Shown in pieces: positions 6,600 to 15,561 of a stretch of DNA of 32,626 bases. The stretch's first letter is position 1. Every line of letters starts with the position of its first letter. The position numbers were made by a program, and so were the translations under genes. Origin of the DNA: Azospirillum griseum (GTDB lineage: Bacteria > Pseudomonadota > Alphaproteobacteria > Azospirillales > Azospirillaceae); contig NZ_RXMA01000041.1 of NCBI RefSeq assembly GCF_003966125.1, forward strand, positions 1 through 32,626. The letters run 5' to 3'. A model generated the notes under the pieces. The model was not told where the DNA came from. It saw only the letters and a list, made by a program, of their open reading frames with translations, and made no database searches.

Positions 6600-7955
6600 A
6601 TGCGCCGGGATAGGACACGCGCACAGGCGAACACCGTCGCCTACGGCTTTCTCGTCGCTGCTTTCTTTTGCGTTGCTGCCGAAGCCCAGGCGCAGATCAA
6701 GGTGCAGGGCGCAACCGCTCCGACAACCGATCCAAGACGGGTGGGCGCGGGGGCGAAGGTGACCGCCGAGACCCAGCCGGATCAGGATTCCGCCGGCGGG
6801 CATGATGAAAAGCGGCTTGCCGAGACCTATCAGCCCAAGGGCGTTGACCTTGGCTCGTTCCTGCTGCTGCCCAAGCTGGAGAACGAGCTGACCTACAACA
6901 GCAACGTCTACGCCACCCGCAACAATGTGAAGTCAGACTTCCTGGCCACGGTTCGCCCCGAGTTCACCTTGCGCTCCCGCTTCGCCCAGCATGAATTGGG
7001 CGTCCGCATGATGGCGGAAAAATACATCTATCGGACGTACAAGAGCGACAATCGTCTGGATTTCCAGACCGACGTCAACGGCCGCTACGACGTGCAGGCC
7101 GGAACGGAACTGACGCTGTTCACGCAGTATTTTTCCCGTCACGAGGATCGGTCAAGCCCCGACGAAGCCGGCGGCATCAAGCCGACCTCCACCCAGGGCT
7201 TCATCACCAGAATCGGCGGCAAGCAGGAATTGGGTAAACTCACCCTCTCCGGTGACGTCACCACCCAGCGCCTGACGTTCGACCGGGTGGGCACGTCGTC
7301 CGGCACGGCGATTCCCAACGACGACCGTGACCGTTGGGAAGTGGAAGGAAAGCTGCGCGGCGCTTACGAACTGTTCCCCGGCTACGCCGCCGTGACACAG
7401 GTTTCCGCCAACGACCGGCGTTACGACGACAGGTTCGACCGCAACGGTTTCCAGCGCTCCAGCCACGGCTACCGGGTGGAAGGCGGCATTGGCGTCGACC
7501 TCAGCCAGTTGCTGCGCGGCGATTTCCTGGTCGGCTATCTGTCACAGGATTATCGTGACACTCGTTTCAAGGATCCGTCCGGCCTGTCCGTGCGCGCGAC
7601 CTTCAATTGGACGCCGGACAAGCTGCTGATCATCGTTCCGGCGCTGGAGCGGAGCGTATCGGAAACCACCCGTTCGGGATCGTCCAGCCAGGTGCGCACC
7701 ACCGGCAGCGTGCTGGTGCGTTACGAAGCGGCGCGCAACATCCTGCTGTCAGGATTTTTGTCCGCCGCCTACAGCCAAAACTCTGGGCAATCGACGAGCG
7801 ACTGGCTGTATGAAGCGCGCGCGCGCGGAATCTACTCCTTCACCAGAGAACTGTTCGTTGGGGCGGAAGCGGTACAGAAGATAAAGCAGGTGCAAGGGGA
7901 AACCGGCGGCTACCATCAGACCACCTTCATGCTGCGTCTTGGTTCGCAACTTTGA
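6600..7955 (+). CDS. Outer-membrane beta-barrel protein of the exopolysaccharide operon
   Basis: The 451-residue precursor has a signal peptide ending in AEAQA (cleavage around residue 31), a disordered polar stretch, and then from about residue 85 a long run of alternating hydrophobic/polar strands rich in Tyr, Arg, Asp and Thr, ending in the hydrophobic-aromatic pattern FMLRLGSQL expected for a barrel's last strand. It fits the putative beta-barrel porin 2 type (BBP2_2) common beside Wza/Wzc genes in exopolysaccharide loci, where it is thought to form or assist the outer-membrane exit pore. The ATG at 6600 is preferred because GGGAG stands 8 bases upstream; an ATG at 6585 and a TTG at 6576 are possible. 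It is the first gene of the main operon, and its TGA overlaps the next ATG by one base. Confidence 0.85.
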   Translation: MRRDRTRAQANTVAYGFLVAAFFCVAAEAQAQIKVQGATAPTTDPRRVGAGAKVTAETQPDQDSAGGHDEKRLAETYQPKGVDLGSFLLLPKLENELTYNSNVYATRNNVKSDFLATVRPEFTLRSRFAQHELGVRMMAEKYIYRTYKSDNRLDFQTDVNGRYDVQAGTELTLFTQYFSRHEDRSSPDEAGGIKPTSTQGFITRIGGKQELGKLTLSGDVTTQRLTFDRVGTSSGTAIPNDDRDRWEVEGKLRGAYELFPGYAAVTQVSANDRRYDDRFDRNGFQRSSHGYRVEGGIGVDLSQLLRGDFLVGYLSQDYRDTRFKDPSGLSVRATFNWTPDKLLIIVPALERSVSETTRSGSSSQVRTTGSVLVRYEAARNILLSGFLSAAYSQNSGQSTSDWLYEARARGIYSFTRELFVGAEAVQKIKQVQGETGGYHQTTFMLRLGSQL

Positions 7956-10234
7956 TGAATGCGATGACGCCGGAGAACGCTCTCCCCCGTCCCATCCCCA
8001 ACGCCGACACGCCCCACGACGAAATGCGCCGCCAATTTCGTTGGGCTTGGCGCGTGTTGTGGCGGGGCAAGCATCTGATTATGGCCTGCCTGTTGCCGGT
8101 GCTGGTGCCGACGTTTCTGTATTTGCAGCAATTGACGCCACGCTATACGGCCGAGGCGCGCATCACCATCAACGCGCCCGAAGTGCGCAACGCCTTGGAT
8201 GAGCGTGCGTCTGGCCGAATGTGGATGAATGAACAACTGGTTCAAACCGAAGCCGACCTGCTGACGTCGACGATCCTGGCGCAGCGCGCCGTCGACAAGC
8301 TGCGCTTAGCGGAAGATCCGGAATTCAACGCCAAACTGCGCACACCAAAGCCACTGCAAGTTTTCATCGCGAAGATAAACCCGATGAACTGGTTGGGGTC
8401 GCAGGGCGATGAGACGGAAAGCGAAGACCCGGACAAAAATTCCAAAACGGCTGCCTTGTCCCCGACCGCCCGCGCGCAGATGGAAAACGTCAGTGTTGTC
8501 CAGGCGTTCTTGTCGAAAGTCACCGTCAAGCTGCCGCGCCGCTCATACACCATCACGGTGTCATACACGTCGGAAAGCCGGGAGAAGGCGGCATTGATCG
8601 CCAACACCCTGGCGGAACTCTACGTTCTTGACCGGTTGGAGGCCAATTTCGAAGAGGCCCGCCGGGTCGCCGACTGGTTGGGCGAACGGTTGGAGAAGCT
8701 GCGCCAGGACGTCGAAATCGCCGAAACGGCAGCGGAAGAGTTTCGTTCCCGCTACGGCTTGCGCCGCAAGGGCGAACAACGCGCGCCGATCAAGGAGCAG
8801 CAGCTTTCCGAACTCAGCTCGAAACTGGTGATTGCTCGGGCCGATCTGGCGCAACGGCAGGCGCGGTTGAATCAAGTGCGTGAATTGCTGCGCACCCGCA
8901 GCGGCATCGACGCGATCACCGACGTCTTGCAGTCACCGCTGATCCAGCGGCTGCGCGAACAGGAAAGCCAACGCAGCCGGGAAATGTCGGAAGCGCTGAA
9001 GACCTACGGCGACCGCCATCCCCGCATTTTAGGGTTCCGCGCGGATCTTGACGATCTGCGCCGCCGCATCGCCGACGAGGTGGAAAAGGTCGCCGCCGCC
9101 ATCGCCAACGAAGTCGTGGTGGCGACCGCCGGCGTGCGGGAACTGGAGCGGGAACTGGAAAAGGCCCGGCAGGTGTCCGACCAAGCCGGTGAAGCCGAAG
9201 TGCGCCTGCGGGAACTGGAGCGCCAAGCCGATGCCAGCCGCGCTGTGTACGAGGCATTCCTGACCCGATTCAAGCGGGAATCGGAACAACAGCAGGTGCA
9301 GCGCGCCAACGCCCGCATTGTCTCCCCCGCCGACATCCCCAGTGCACCGTCTTATCCCGCCAAACGGCAGGCGATGACCCTCGCCCTGTTCATCGCTCTG
9401 ATCGGTGGCGTGGCTCTGGTCTTCCTGCTGGACCGCCTGGACAGCGCGGTGCGCTCGGCCGACGAAGCCGAGGAGCTGACCGACCTGCCGACCCTGGCCA
9501 TGGTGCCGCTGAACCGTCGGCGGGCGAAGGGCGGCGTGGCCCAAGACGTTCTCGACAATCCGCGCTCGTCACTGGCCGACGCCATCCGCAGCCTGCGCAC
9601 AGCCCTGGATTTGGGCAACGGCCGACACCATCGGGTGACGATGATCACCTCCTCCGTGCCACGGGAGGGAAAGACGTATGTCTCGCTCTGCCTCTCCCTG
9701 ATGTTCGCCAAAACCCACCCGAAGGTGCTGTTGATCGACGCCGACGTGCATCGCCCGAACATGCACCGCATGCTGGAGGTGGACGGCGACCGCGGGCTGG
9801 TGCAGGTGCTGGCGGGTGAAATGACCGCAGAGGAGGCGATTCTTCCCGACGTGGCGGGTGGGCTGGATTTCCTGCCCGCCGGCAAGGCTCTCAACGTCGC
9901 CGAAGCGGTGAACAGCGCCGGGATCGCCGAATTGATCACGCGCCTGTCGCAACGCTATGATCACATCGTCATTGATTCGCCGCCGGTGCTGGCGGTGGCC
10001 GACACCCGTGTCCTGGCCACCCACGCTGATCGTGTGATTTATCTGATCAAATGGAACGCGACGCCGCGAGACGCCGTGCGCAACGGCGTCAAGCTGCTGC
10101 GCAGCGTCGGCGCGCCGCTGCTGGGCGTCACGCTGTCCCAGGTCAATCAACGCAAGCACGACCGTTACGGCTACGGCGACTATGGCTATTATTACGGGCG
10201 CTACCATGAATATTACGGCGGTCAGGAAAGCTGA
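7955..10234 (+). CDS. Wzc-like polysaccharide co-polymerase with cytoplasmic tyrosine kinase domain
   Basis: This 759-residue protein joins a Wzz/GNVR chain-length domain to a BY-kinase. A first membrane helix lies near residues 45-65, followed by a periplasmic region with a long coiled coil (about 210-430), a proline-containing motif and a second helix near 470-490. The kinase has a Walker A-type segment PREGKT (Lys573), the Walker A' segment LLIDADVHRPN (Asp595) and the Walker B segment IVIDSPP (Asp674). The last 23 residues contain nine tyrosines, the usual autophosphorylation cluster. Such proteins control polymer length through phosphorylation cycles and contact the Wza-type exporter. 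The start is the ATG at 7955 in a TGATG overlap; ATG 7964 is an alternative. No low-molecular-weight tyrosine phosphatase is seen in the window; the PPP phosphatase at 406-1236 is the only nearby phosphatase. Confidence 0.95.
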   Translation: MNAMTPENALPRPIPNADTPHDEMRRQFRWAWRVLWRGKHLIMACLLPVLVPTFLYLQQLTPRYTAEARITINAPEVRNALDERASGRMWMNEQLVQTEADLLTSTILAQRAVDKLRLAEDPEFNAKLRTPKPLQVFIAKINPMNWLGSQGDETESEDPDKNSKTAALSPTARAQMENVSVVQAFLSKVTVKLPRRSYTITVSYTSESREKAALIANTLAELYVLDRLEANFEEARRVADWLGERLEKLRQDVEIAETAAEEFRSRYGLRRKGEQRAPIKEQQLSELSSKLVIARADLAQRQARLNQVRELLRTRSGIDAITDVLQSPLIQRLREQESQRSREMSEALKTYGDRHPRILGFRADLDDLRRRIADEVEKVAAAIANEVVVATAGVRELERELEKARQVSDQAGEAEVRLRELERQADASRAVYEAFLTRFKRESEQQQVQRANARIVSPADIPSAPSYPAKRQAMTLALFIALIGGVALVFLLDRLDSAVRSADEAEELTDLPTLAMVPLNRRRAKGGVAQDVLDNPRSSLADAIRSLRTALDLGNGRHHRVTMITSSVPREGKTYVSLCLSLMFAKTHPKVLLIDADVHRPNMHRMLEVDGDRGLVQVLAGEMTAEEAILPDVAGGLDFLPAGKALNVAEAVNSAGIAELITRLSQRYDHIVIDSPPVLAVADTRVLATHADRVIYLIKWNATPRDAVRNGVKLLRSVGAPLLGVTLSQVNQRKHDRYGYGDYGYYYGRYHEYYGGQES

Positions 10235-10934
10235 TCCCGACCATGGCGCGGTCGCGCCGCCGTCGCACCGTGGCAGCGCTTTGTTGCTGTCGGCTCTCGC
10301 GTTGGCTGCGGTCACGCTCGGCGCGCCGCGCCTGATCGGCGAGCTGCATGCGCTGACGGCGCGCGACGTGGTCCAGGCGACGCTGAACCGGACTCCCACG
10401 CCCGCCGCCGATCTTGACGTGGCGGCGGCGGAACTGGCGGCGGCGGAACGCTGGTCGGGAGCGGCCGAATACAAGCTGGACCGTGGGTTGATTTTGCTGC
10501 GCCGGGCGCTTGCTGCCGCCGACCCGCAAGAGAGGACCGCACTGTTTACGGCGGCGGAGCAAGCAACAGCCGCAGGGTTGATGACGGCACCGGGGGAACC
10601 GGGGGCCTGGACGCGGCTGGCCTGGCTGCGTCGTCAACGCGGCGACATCGACGGCGCGCTCGCCGCCTTGCGGCTGTCCTGGCTGTCGGGCGCCTTCACC
10701 CCCGTTCTGATGGAGTCCCGCCTGGAGTTCGCCTTGTCGCTGCAATCAGCGATGAATGAGGAGATGCTGTCTCTGTTGCGGCGACAAGTCCGGCTGGTCT
10801 GGGTGATCTCTCCGGATTTCGTCACGCGGTTGGTCGCAAACGGGTCGGCGGGGGCGTTGGTCGGCGAAGCACTGTCCGAATTGTCGGAACAGGAGCTTTC
10901 CCGTTATCTGGCGCTGCATGGGGCGAAGCGGTGA
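10206..10934 (+). CDS. Membrane-anchored helical (TPR-like) protein, function unknown
   Basis: The 242-residue product has one hydrophobic segment near the N-terminus (about residues 28-46) followed by an Ala/Leu/Arg-rich all-helical domain. One helix pair (WTRLAWLRRQRGDIDGALAALRLSW) has the spacing of a tetratricopeptide repeat, which suggests a protein-protein interaction module facing the periplasm. I do not recognise a named family. Start: ATG 10206 lies inside the Tyr-rich tail codons of the kinase gene, giving a 29-bp overlap in a different frame; ATG 10182 is a longer option. Its 3' end overlaps the next gene in GTGA. The position directly after the Wzc-like gene, and small anchored helical proteins seen in comparable loci, suggest an accessory of the export/polymerisation complex (inference). 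Confidence 0.75.
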   Translation: MNITAVRKADPDHGAVAPPSHRGSALLLSALALAAVTLGAPRLIGELHALTARDVVQATLNRTPTPAADLDVAAAELAAAERWSGAAEYKLDRGLILLRRALAAADPQERTALFTAAEQATAAGLMTAPGEPGAWTRLAWLRRQRGDIDGALAALRLSWLSGAFTPVLMESRLEFALSLQSAMNEEMLSLLRRQVRLVWVISPDFVTRLVANGSAGALVGEALSELSEQELSRYLALHGAKR

Positions 10935-12142
10935 CGGGATCGTGCCGCATCGTTGTTCACGATTACGCCGGCTATGCCTTTCCCGCCCAACTCAGCCGCT
11001 GGCTGGCCTGTCGCGGCCATACGGTGCTGCATCTTCATTGCGACGACGTGGAGGCACCGCGCGGTCCGCTGGCTCCGCGACCGGACGATCCAGCCTCCTT
11101 GACGCTGCAAGGCTTATCGCTCGGTCGTCCCTTGCCGAAATACCGACCGATCCGCCGCTGGATCCGGGAACTGACATACGGTCGGCTGCTTGGCCGACGT
11201 GTCGTCGACTTCCGAGCCGACGTGGTGTTGTCCGGCAACAGCCCCCCCGCCGTTCAAGCCAAACTGGCCGCAGCGCTGCGCCGGACCAATGTCCCGCTGA
11301 TTTGCTGGGTGCAGGATATTTTTTCCATCGGCGCGGCCGTGGCCGTGCGGGGATGGCCCGCGCCGTTGCGTTGGGCGGCCTTGCGTTTTCTGAAGTCGGT
11401 TGAATTCTCGACGTTGCGCACCGCTGCCGGGGTCATTGTCATCACCGCTGATTTCATTCCCCTGTTGGCCCGCGAAGGGGTGCCCTGCACCCGCATGGAG
11501 GTCATTGAAAACTGGGCCCCGACGGATGGGATCGTCGCCCGACCGAAAGACAATGCGTGGTCACGCGCGCAAGGTCTGGCGGATTGTTTCGTCTTTCTCT
11601 ACGCAGGCACGCTGGGGATGAAGCACAACCCGGAACTGATCGCCGATTTGGCCAGATCGTGGCGCGACGACCCGGCGACCCGCGTCGTCGTGGTTGGTCG
11701 CGGCCCCGGTCGCACGAAACTGGAGGCGATCAAGGCTGCGGAAGGGTTGGATCGTCTGTTGCTGTTCGATTATCAGCCGTTCGAATCCCTGTCGGACGTT
11801 CTGGCGAGCGCCGACGTCACGTTGACGTTGTTGGAGGATTTCGCCGGGGTGATGTCCGCCCCGTCGAAAACCTACGCGTATTTTTGCGCCGAACGCCCAA
11901 TCCTCGCCGCCGCCCCCGCCGACAATCTGGCGCGCCGGTTGATCGAACGGGAGAACGCCGGCTTGTGCGTCGATGCCACCGACCGGAAAGGCTTTCTCGC
12001 CGCCGCGCACCGGTTGCGCCATGATGCGCTCTTGCGGACCGCGTTGACCGAAGGACAACGCCGCTACGCCGGAACCGCCTTCGACATCGACCGCATCGGC
12101 TCACGGTTCGAAGCGATTCTGCGCGCCGGGAAAACGGGATGA
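10931..12142 (+). CDS. Glycosyltransferase family 4 (WbuB-like)
   Basis: The 403-residue protein has the GT-B layout: an N-terminal Rossmann domain with PAQLSRWLACRGHTV, a middle segment CWVQDIFS, and a C-terminal nucleotide-sugar domain with FLYAGTLGMKHN, VVVVGRGPGR and the acceptor/donor region SAPSKTYAYFCAERPILAA. VIENWAP before the linker is typical of WbuB/FnlC-like family 4 enzymes that use UDP-sugars such as acetamido-deoxyhexoses. It should act at the cytoplasmic face of the inner membrane in repeat-unit assembly. Translation starts at GTG 10931, overlapping the previous stop in GTGA, which indicates coupling; the stop overlaps the following ATG in ATGA. The exact donor and acceptor cannot be read from sequence. 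Confidence 0.9.
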   Translation: MTGSCRIVVHDYAGYAFPAQLSRWLACRGHTVLHLHCDDVEAPRGPLAPRPDDPASLTLQGLSLGRPLPKYRPIRRWIRELTYGRLLGRRVVDFRADVVLSGNSPPAVQAKLAAALRRTNVPLICWVQDIFSIGAAVAVRGWPAPLRWAALRFLKSVEFSTLRTAAGVIVITADFIPLLAREGVPCTRMEVIENWAPTDGIVARPKDNAWSRAQGLADCFVFLYAGTLGMKHNPELIADLARSWRDDPATRVVVVGRGPGRTKLEAIKAAEGLDRLLLFDYQPFESLSDVLASADVTLTLLEDFAGVMSAPSKTYAYFCAERPILAAAPADNLARRLIERENAGLCVDATDRKGFLAAAHRLRHDALLRTALTEGQRRYAGTAFDIDRIGSRFEAILRAGKTG

Positions 12143-12888
12143 ACGGCGGTTCATTGCGCAATCTCGCCCGCAAACTGCGCAAGGCACTGGCTTTGGCGCG
12201 GACGCCGCGCTTTCGGCGCGGGTTGCGGAGCGGCGTCGGGGCCTGCATCGAACACGAACCCCTGTTGCGCGGCATGGACGTGCGAACCGTGGTCGACGTC
12301 GGTGCCAACAAAGGGCAGTTCGCCCTACTGGCGCTGGAGCTGTTTCCGCAAGCCCTGGTCTATTCGTTCGAACCGCTGGCCGCCCCATTCGCCCGCCTCG
12401 AAGCGTGGAGCGGTCGGGAAACCCGGCTGATCCGCAGGCGACTGGCGCTGACCGACGCGACGGGACCGCGAACGATGCATGTTTCGGCGCAAGCCGACAG
12501 TTCGTCCCTGCGGGCCATCACCGACCGCCAGACCGCGCAGTTTCCCGGTACGCATGAAACGGGCCTTGAAGATGTGGCGGCGGCGCGTCTGGACGAAGTC
12601 ATGACCGCCGCCGATCTGGTCGCCCCCGCTTTCTTGAAAATCGACGTCCAGGGCGGCGAATTGGATGTCCTGCGCGGCGCGACGGGTTTGCTTGCGCGTT
12701 TCACCTGGATTTATGTTGAATGTTCGTTTATTGAATTCTACGAAGGACAGGCGTTGACTGACGATGTTGTCGCCTTTCTCGCTGACGCCGGGTTTGAGGC
12801 AACAGTGTATTGGCGACCTCACCGCAATGCAGCCGGTCGACCGGTCCAAACGGATATTTTGTTTGCCCGGAGCCCGGTCGAACAATGA
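12139..12888 (+). CDS. FkbM-family SAM-dependent methyltransferase (first of three)
   Basis: The 249-residue enzyme has an FkbM fold: VVDVGANKGQFALLAL is the SAM-binding glycine motif I (about residues 53-68), VYSFEPL holds the acidic residue that grips the SAM ribose, and FLKIDVQGGELDVLRGA is the strongly conserved FkbM signature (about residues 165-180). These enzymes O-methylate sugars and other metabolites. Here it sits between a glycosyltransferase and a polymerase-like gene, so methylation of a repeat-unit sugar or chain end is likely. It starts in ATGA overlap with the preceding GT4. A 121-bp gap to the next gene is the largest break in the otherwise overlapping operon. Confidence 0.9.
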   Translation: MNGGSLRNLARKLRKALALARTPRFRRGLRSGVGACIEHEPLLRGMDVRTVVDVGANKGQFALLALELFPQALVYSFEPLAAPFARLEAWSGRETRLIRRRLALTDATGPRTMHVSAQADSSSLRAITDRQTAQFPGTHETGLEDVAAARLDEVMTAADLVAPAFLKIDVQGGELDVLRGATGLLARFTWIYVECSFIEFYEGQALTDDVVAFLADAGFEATVYWRPHRNAAGRPVQTDILFARSPVEQ

Positions 12889-13009
12889 CCGTCCAATCAT
12901 CACAGCGAAATGCGCTTTGCTTGCTACATGACATCCATCATGCGGGAATGGAACCGTGCCGCTGAGTTCGCGATCACATGACCAGCGCTTTGGGCCGCTC
13001 CCAACGACA

Positions 13010-14368
13010 ATGGAACGAAAGAGCACCGACGGCCGGGAAATCATCCGTCGACGTATGGTGTCGCTTTGTCTGATTTTTTTCATCACCGTCGTGATCACAG
13101 GACCTCTGCGCAAATGGATATCCCCAGAGGATCATCAATATATTGCATTCATGCACATGCCGATCCTCGCATTAATTTATTTCTATTGTCTTATGTTCCA
13201 ACTGTGGCCAAAGATTAGATTTCTGCTTGCAGCATCGATTCTAATATCAATATCCGTTATTATTTTGGCTGTCATACAAGCCATGTCGGGTTCTATTGTG
13301 GTGTTCGAGGTCGCAACCAGCGCCTGGATCGGGTACTTCGCATTCATTCCATTATGTTATATTATAGCGGATTATTTCACACGGAGAGACGTTGAAAGAT
13401 TCGCCGTCGTTTCAATGGTTCTCATGTTCGCCAATGCGGCCATCATGTACGTTCAGAAGGACTACAGGATGGACGATGCGATCAACCAGGGCTTCGGCGA
13501 AACCTCCGACAACGTTTTTTCAGGTCTGAACCTGATCGACGAACTCACTCGTCCGATGGGTTTGTTCACGTCTCCACTCGCCAATTCGATTTTCATCACC
13601 TTGACAATGTCGTTGTGCTGGGCGTTCTTCATCACCTCGCGACGCACCAGATTGGGCGGATGGTTTTTCTGGCCGGCGCTGATCGCCACCGGTGCCAGCC
13701 TGACACTGGCGGGCAGCCGTTATGCCGTCCTCTCGTTTGCGCTGATGATCGTCGTGACGATTGGTGCCGGGATCATGACGCCACGCGCCGGAAGGCGAAT
13801 ACGCGGCCTGGCGCAGGCGCTCGCCGCCGTCGTCATGGTGTCCGCGATCACGCTGACGGTTTTCGGCGAGAACGCCGACATCCTCTCCAAACGTTTCAGC
13901 GCCGCCTGGACGGAAGAGGAGAACGTTTATCGATCTGGCACCCTCAGCCGACTGTTTCTCGAGACCGACATTGACGAAATACTGGAAAATATGGGGGACA
14001 CGCCGTTTCTCGGCTACGGCCTGGGCACCGGTAGCAACGCCGCCTACATTCTGGGACACATTCCGGAGGAGCTTTACCGCGAAGCGCCGTGGGCCAAACA
14101 CGTCAACGATCTTGGGGTTTTCTTTGCCGCCCTTTACATCGCTTTGCGGATCGCCTTCGTCATCGGTGCCTTGGCAGAGGCGGTCGGCGTGTTGCGGCGA
14201 TACGGAGATCCGGCGGCGCTGGTCCTGCTCAGCCAGTCGGGGGTGCAAATGGCGGTCGGTCAGACCGCGTCGCATGTGGTGGTCGGTCCGCTGACGTGGC
14301 TGTTTTTCGGCTTGCTGCTGGCGTGGACGCGGCAGGCGCGGGCGGGGGAGGAGCAGCCGACGGCATGA
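13010..14368 (+). CDS. Polytopic membrane protein, Wzy polymerase / O-antigen ligase-like
   Basis: The 452-residue product has about ten to twelve hydrophobic helices, a periplasmic-type loop with FLGYGLGTGSNAAYILG and AKHVNDLGVFFAALYIALR, and LTLAGSRYAVLSF resembling the SRG/SRxAxL helix of Wzy/WaaL proteins. It therefore probably polymerises or ligates the repeat unit built by the flanking glycosyltransferases. Overall similarity to characterised polymerases is low, as usual for the family. I use the ATG at 13010; GTG 12956 has a GGGA-type site and would add 18 residues, and ATG 13055 is also possible. The first 400 bp are much richer in A+T than neighbouring genes, with codons such as ATT, TTA and ATA that are rare elsewhere in the operon, which suggests acquisition or recombination in the polymerase gene. 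The stop overlaps the next ATG. Confidence 0.78.
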   Translation: MERKSTDGREIIRRRMVSLCLIFFITVVITGPLRKWISPEDHQYIAFMHMPILALIYFYCLMFQLWPKIRFLLAASILISISVIILAVIQAMSGSIVVFEVATSAWIGYFAFIPLCYIIADYFTRRDVERFAVVSMVLMFANAAIMYVQKDYRMDDAINQGFGETSDNVFSGLNLIDELTRPMGLFTSPLANSIFITLTMSLCWAFFITSRRTRLGGWFFWPALIATGASLTLAGSRYAVLSFALMIVVTIGAGIMTPRAGRRIRGLAQALAAVVMVSAITLTVFGENADILSKRFSAAWTEEENVYRSGTLSRLFLETDIDEILENMGDTPFLGYGLGTGSNAAYILGHIPEELYREAPWAKHVNDLGVFFAALYIALRIAFVIGALAEAVGVLRRYGDPAALVLLSQSGVQMAVGQTASHVVVGPLTWLFFGLLLAWTRQARAGEEQPTA

Positions 14369-15561
14369 CGGTCAACATCGCCGCCTTCTCCTTGCATCGT
14401 TATGAGCATTTCGTCGGCCATCTGGCGCAGGCCGGAGCGCTTGCGCGGTTTTACTACGCCCATCGTCTGTCCACCGACCATCGCCGCCTGGGAATCGCCG
14501 CCGATCAGGCGGTCAATGTCTTCCTTCCCGCCTATCTGGCGGGGGCGCATATGCGCTACGCCCCGCCCACCGACACCGGCACCTGTTACGATTTCCATTC
14601 CGCCTTGTGGCAGGCCATGGTCCTGCGTCGCTGGCGACCGGCGGCGGTTCTGCAAACCGTTATCGGCTACCGGGTCGAGAAACTGATGGCGCGCGCCAAA
14701 CGGGACAGCGCCGCCGTGCTGGCCCATGCTGTGACCCCGTACTGGGGCCGTCAACTCGACCTGGAACGGGAGGAATGGTGTCGGCTCGGCCTTGACGACC
14801 GGGGTCGGCGCTGGACCATGACGCCGGAACAACGACGGCAATATGAACTGGCCGATTATTTCATGGTGGACAGCCGCTTCAGCCGCGACACCCTGACGGA
14901 CGCGGGGATCGCCGCCGGGCGGATCTTCATCGTTCCCCCCGCCGCGCACGTCCCGCCATCGCCTCTCGTTCCGGCGGAACAACCCGCGGACGGCGTTTTC
15001 CGCGTGCTTGTCGTCGGGCGGCTCGATCCGGTCAAAGGCCACCGCTATCTGCTGGAGGCGTGGCGCCGGTCGGCGCTTCCCGCCGCCGAACTGATCTTCG
15101 TCGGCGGCGCGACGGCGGCGACGCCGGCCATTCTCGCCGGTTATGACGGCCTGTACCGCCACATTCCGCAAAGCCCTTTCGCCGACGTGGCGGCGTTGAT
15201 GCGCCGGGCGTCGGTGGTGGTTCTGCCCACCGTGTGCGACGGCTGGGGACAGGTCACGGTGGAGGCGCTGGCCTGCGGGGTTCCGGTCATCGTCACCGCC
15301 AACGCCGGGTCGGCCGATTGCGTCAAGGACGGCGTCAACGGCTTTGTCGTCCCGGCGCGCGATCCGGACGCGTTGGCCCAGGCGCTGGAGACGCTTCATC
15401 GCGACCCCGACCTGCGCGCCGTCATGGCCGCCGAAGCCCGGAAATCGGCGGCGGAGGTCGGCGGTTGGGACGCCTACGCCGCCCGATTGCTGAACATTTA
15501 CGCCGCCGTCGCGCCGGAGCGTGGCGGGAAGCGAGAAACAGCGCCGGAGAGCGTCACATGA
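14365..15561 (+). CDS. Glycosyltransferase family 4
   Basis: The 398-residue protein is a GT-B enzyme. The C-terminal half shows VVGRLDPVKGHRYLLEAW (donor-domain beta strand and P-loop-like turn, from about residue 213), LIFVGGATAA, and the conserved EALACGVPVIVTANAGSADCVKDGVNGFVVP that includes the E-x7-E-like catalytic/nucleotide region of family 4. The N-terminal domain begins IAAFSLHRYEHF. It probably adds one sugar from a nucleotide donor to the lipid-linked intermediate in the cytoplasm. Start: ATG 14365, ATGA overlap, with a GGGGGAGGAG tract upstream; the stop overlaps the next FkbM gene in ATGA. The sugar specificity is unknown. Confidence 0.9.
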   Translation: MTVNIAAFSLHRYEHFVGHLAQAGALARFYYAHRLSTDHRRLGIAADQAVNVFLPAYLAGAHMRYAPPTDTGTCYDFHSALWQAMVLRRWRPAAVLQTVIGYRVEKLMARAKRDSAAVLAHAVTPYWGRQLDLEREEWCRLGLDDRGRRWTMTPEQRRQYELADYFMVDSRFSRDTLTDAGIAAGRIFIVPPAAHVPPSPLVPAEQPADGVFRVLVVGRLDPVKGHRYLLEAWRRSALPAAELIFVGGATAATPAILAGYDGLYRHIPQSPFADVAALMRRASVVVLPTVCDGWGQVTVEALACGVPVIVTANAGSADCVKDGVNGFVVPARDPDALAQALETLHRDPDLRAVMAAEARKSAAEVGGWDAYAARLLNIYAAVAPERGGKRETAPESVT

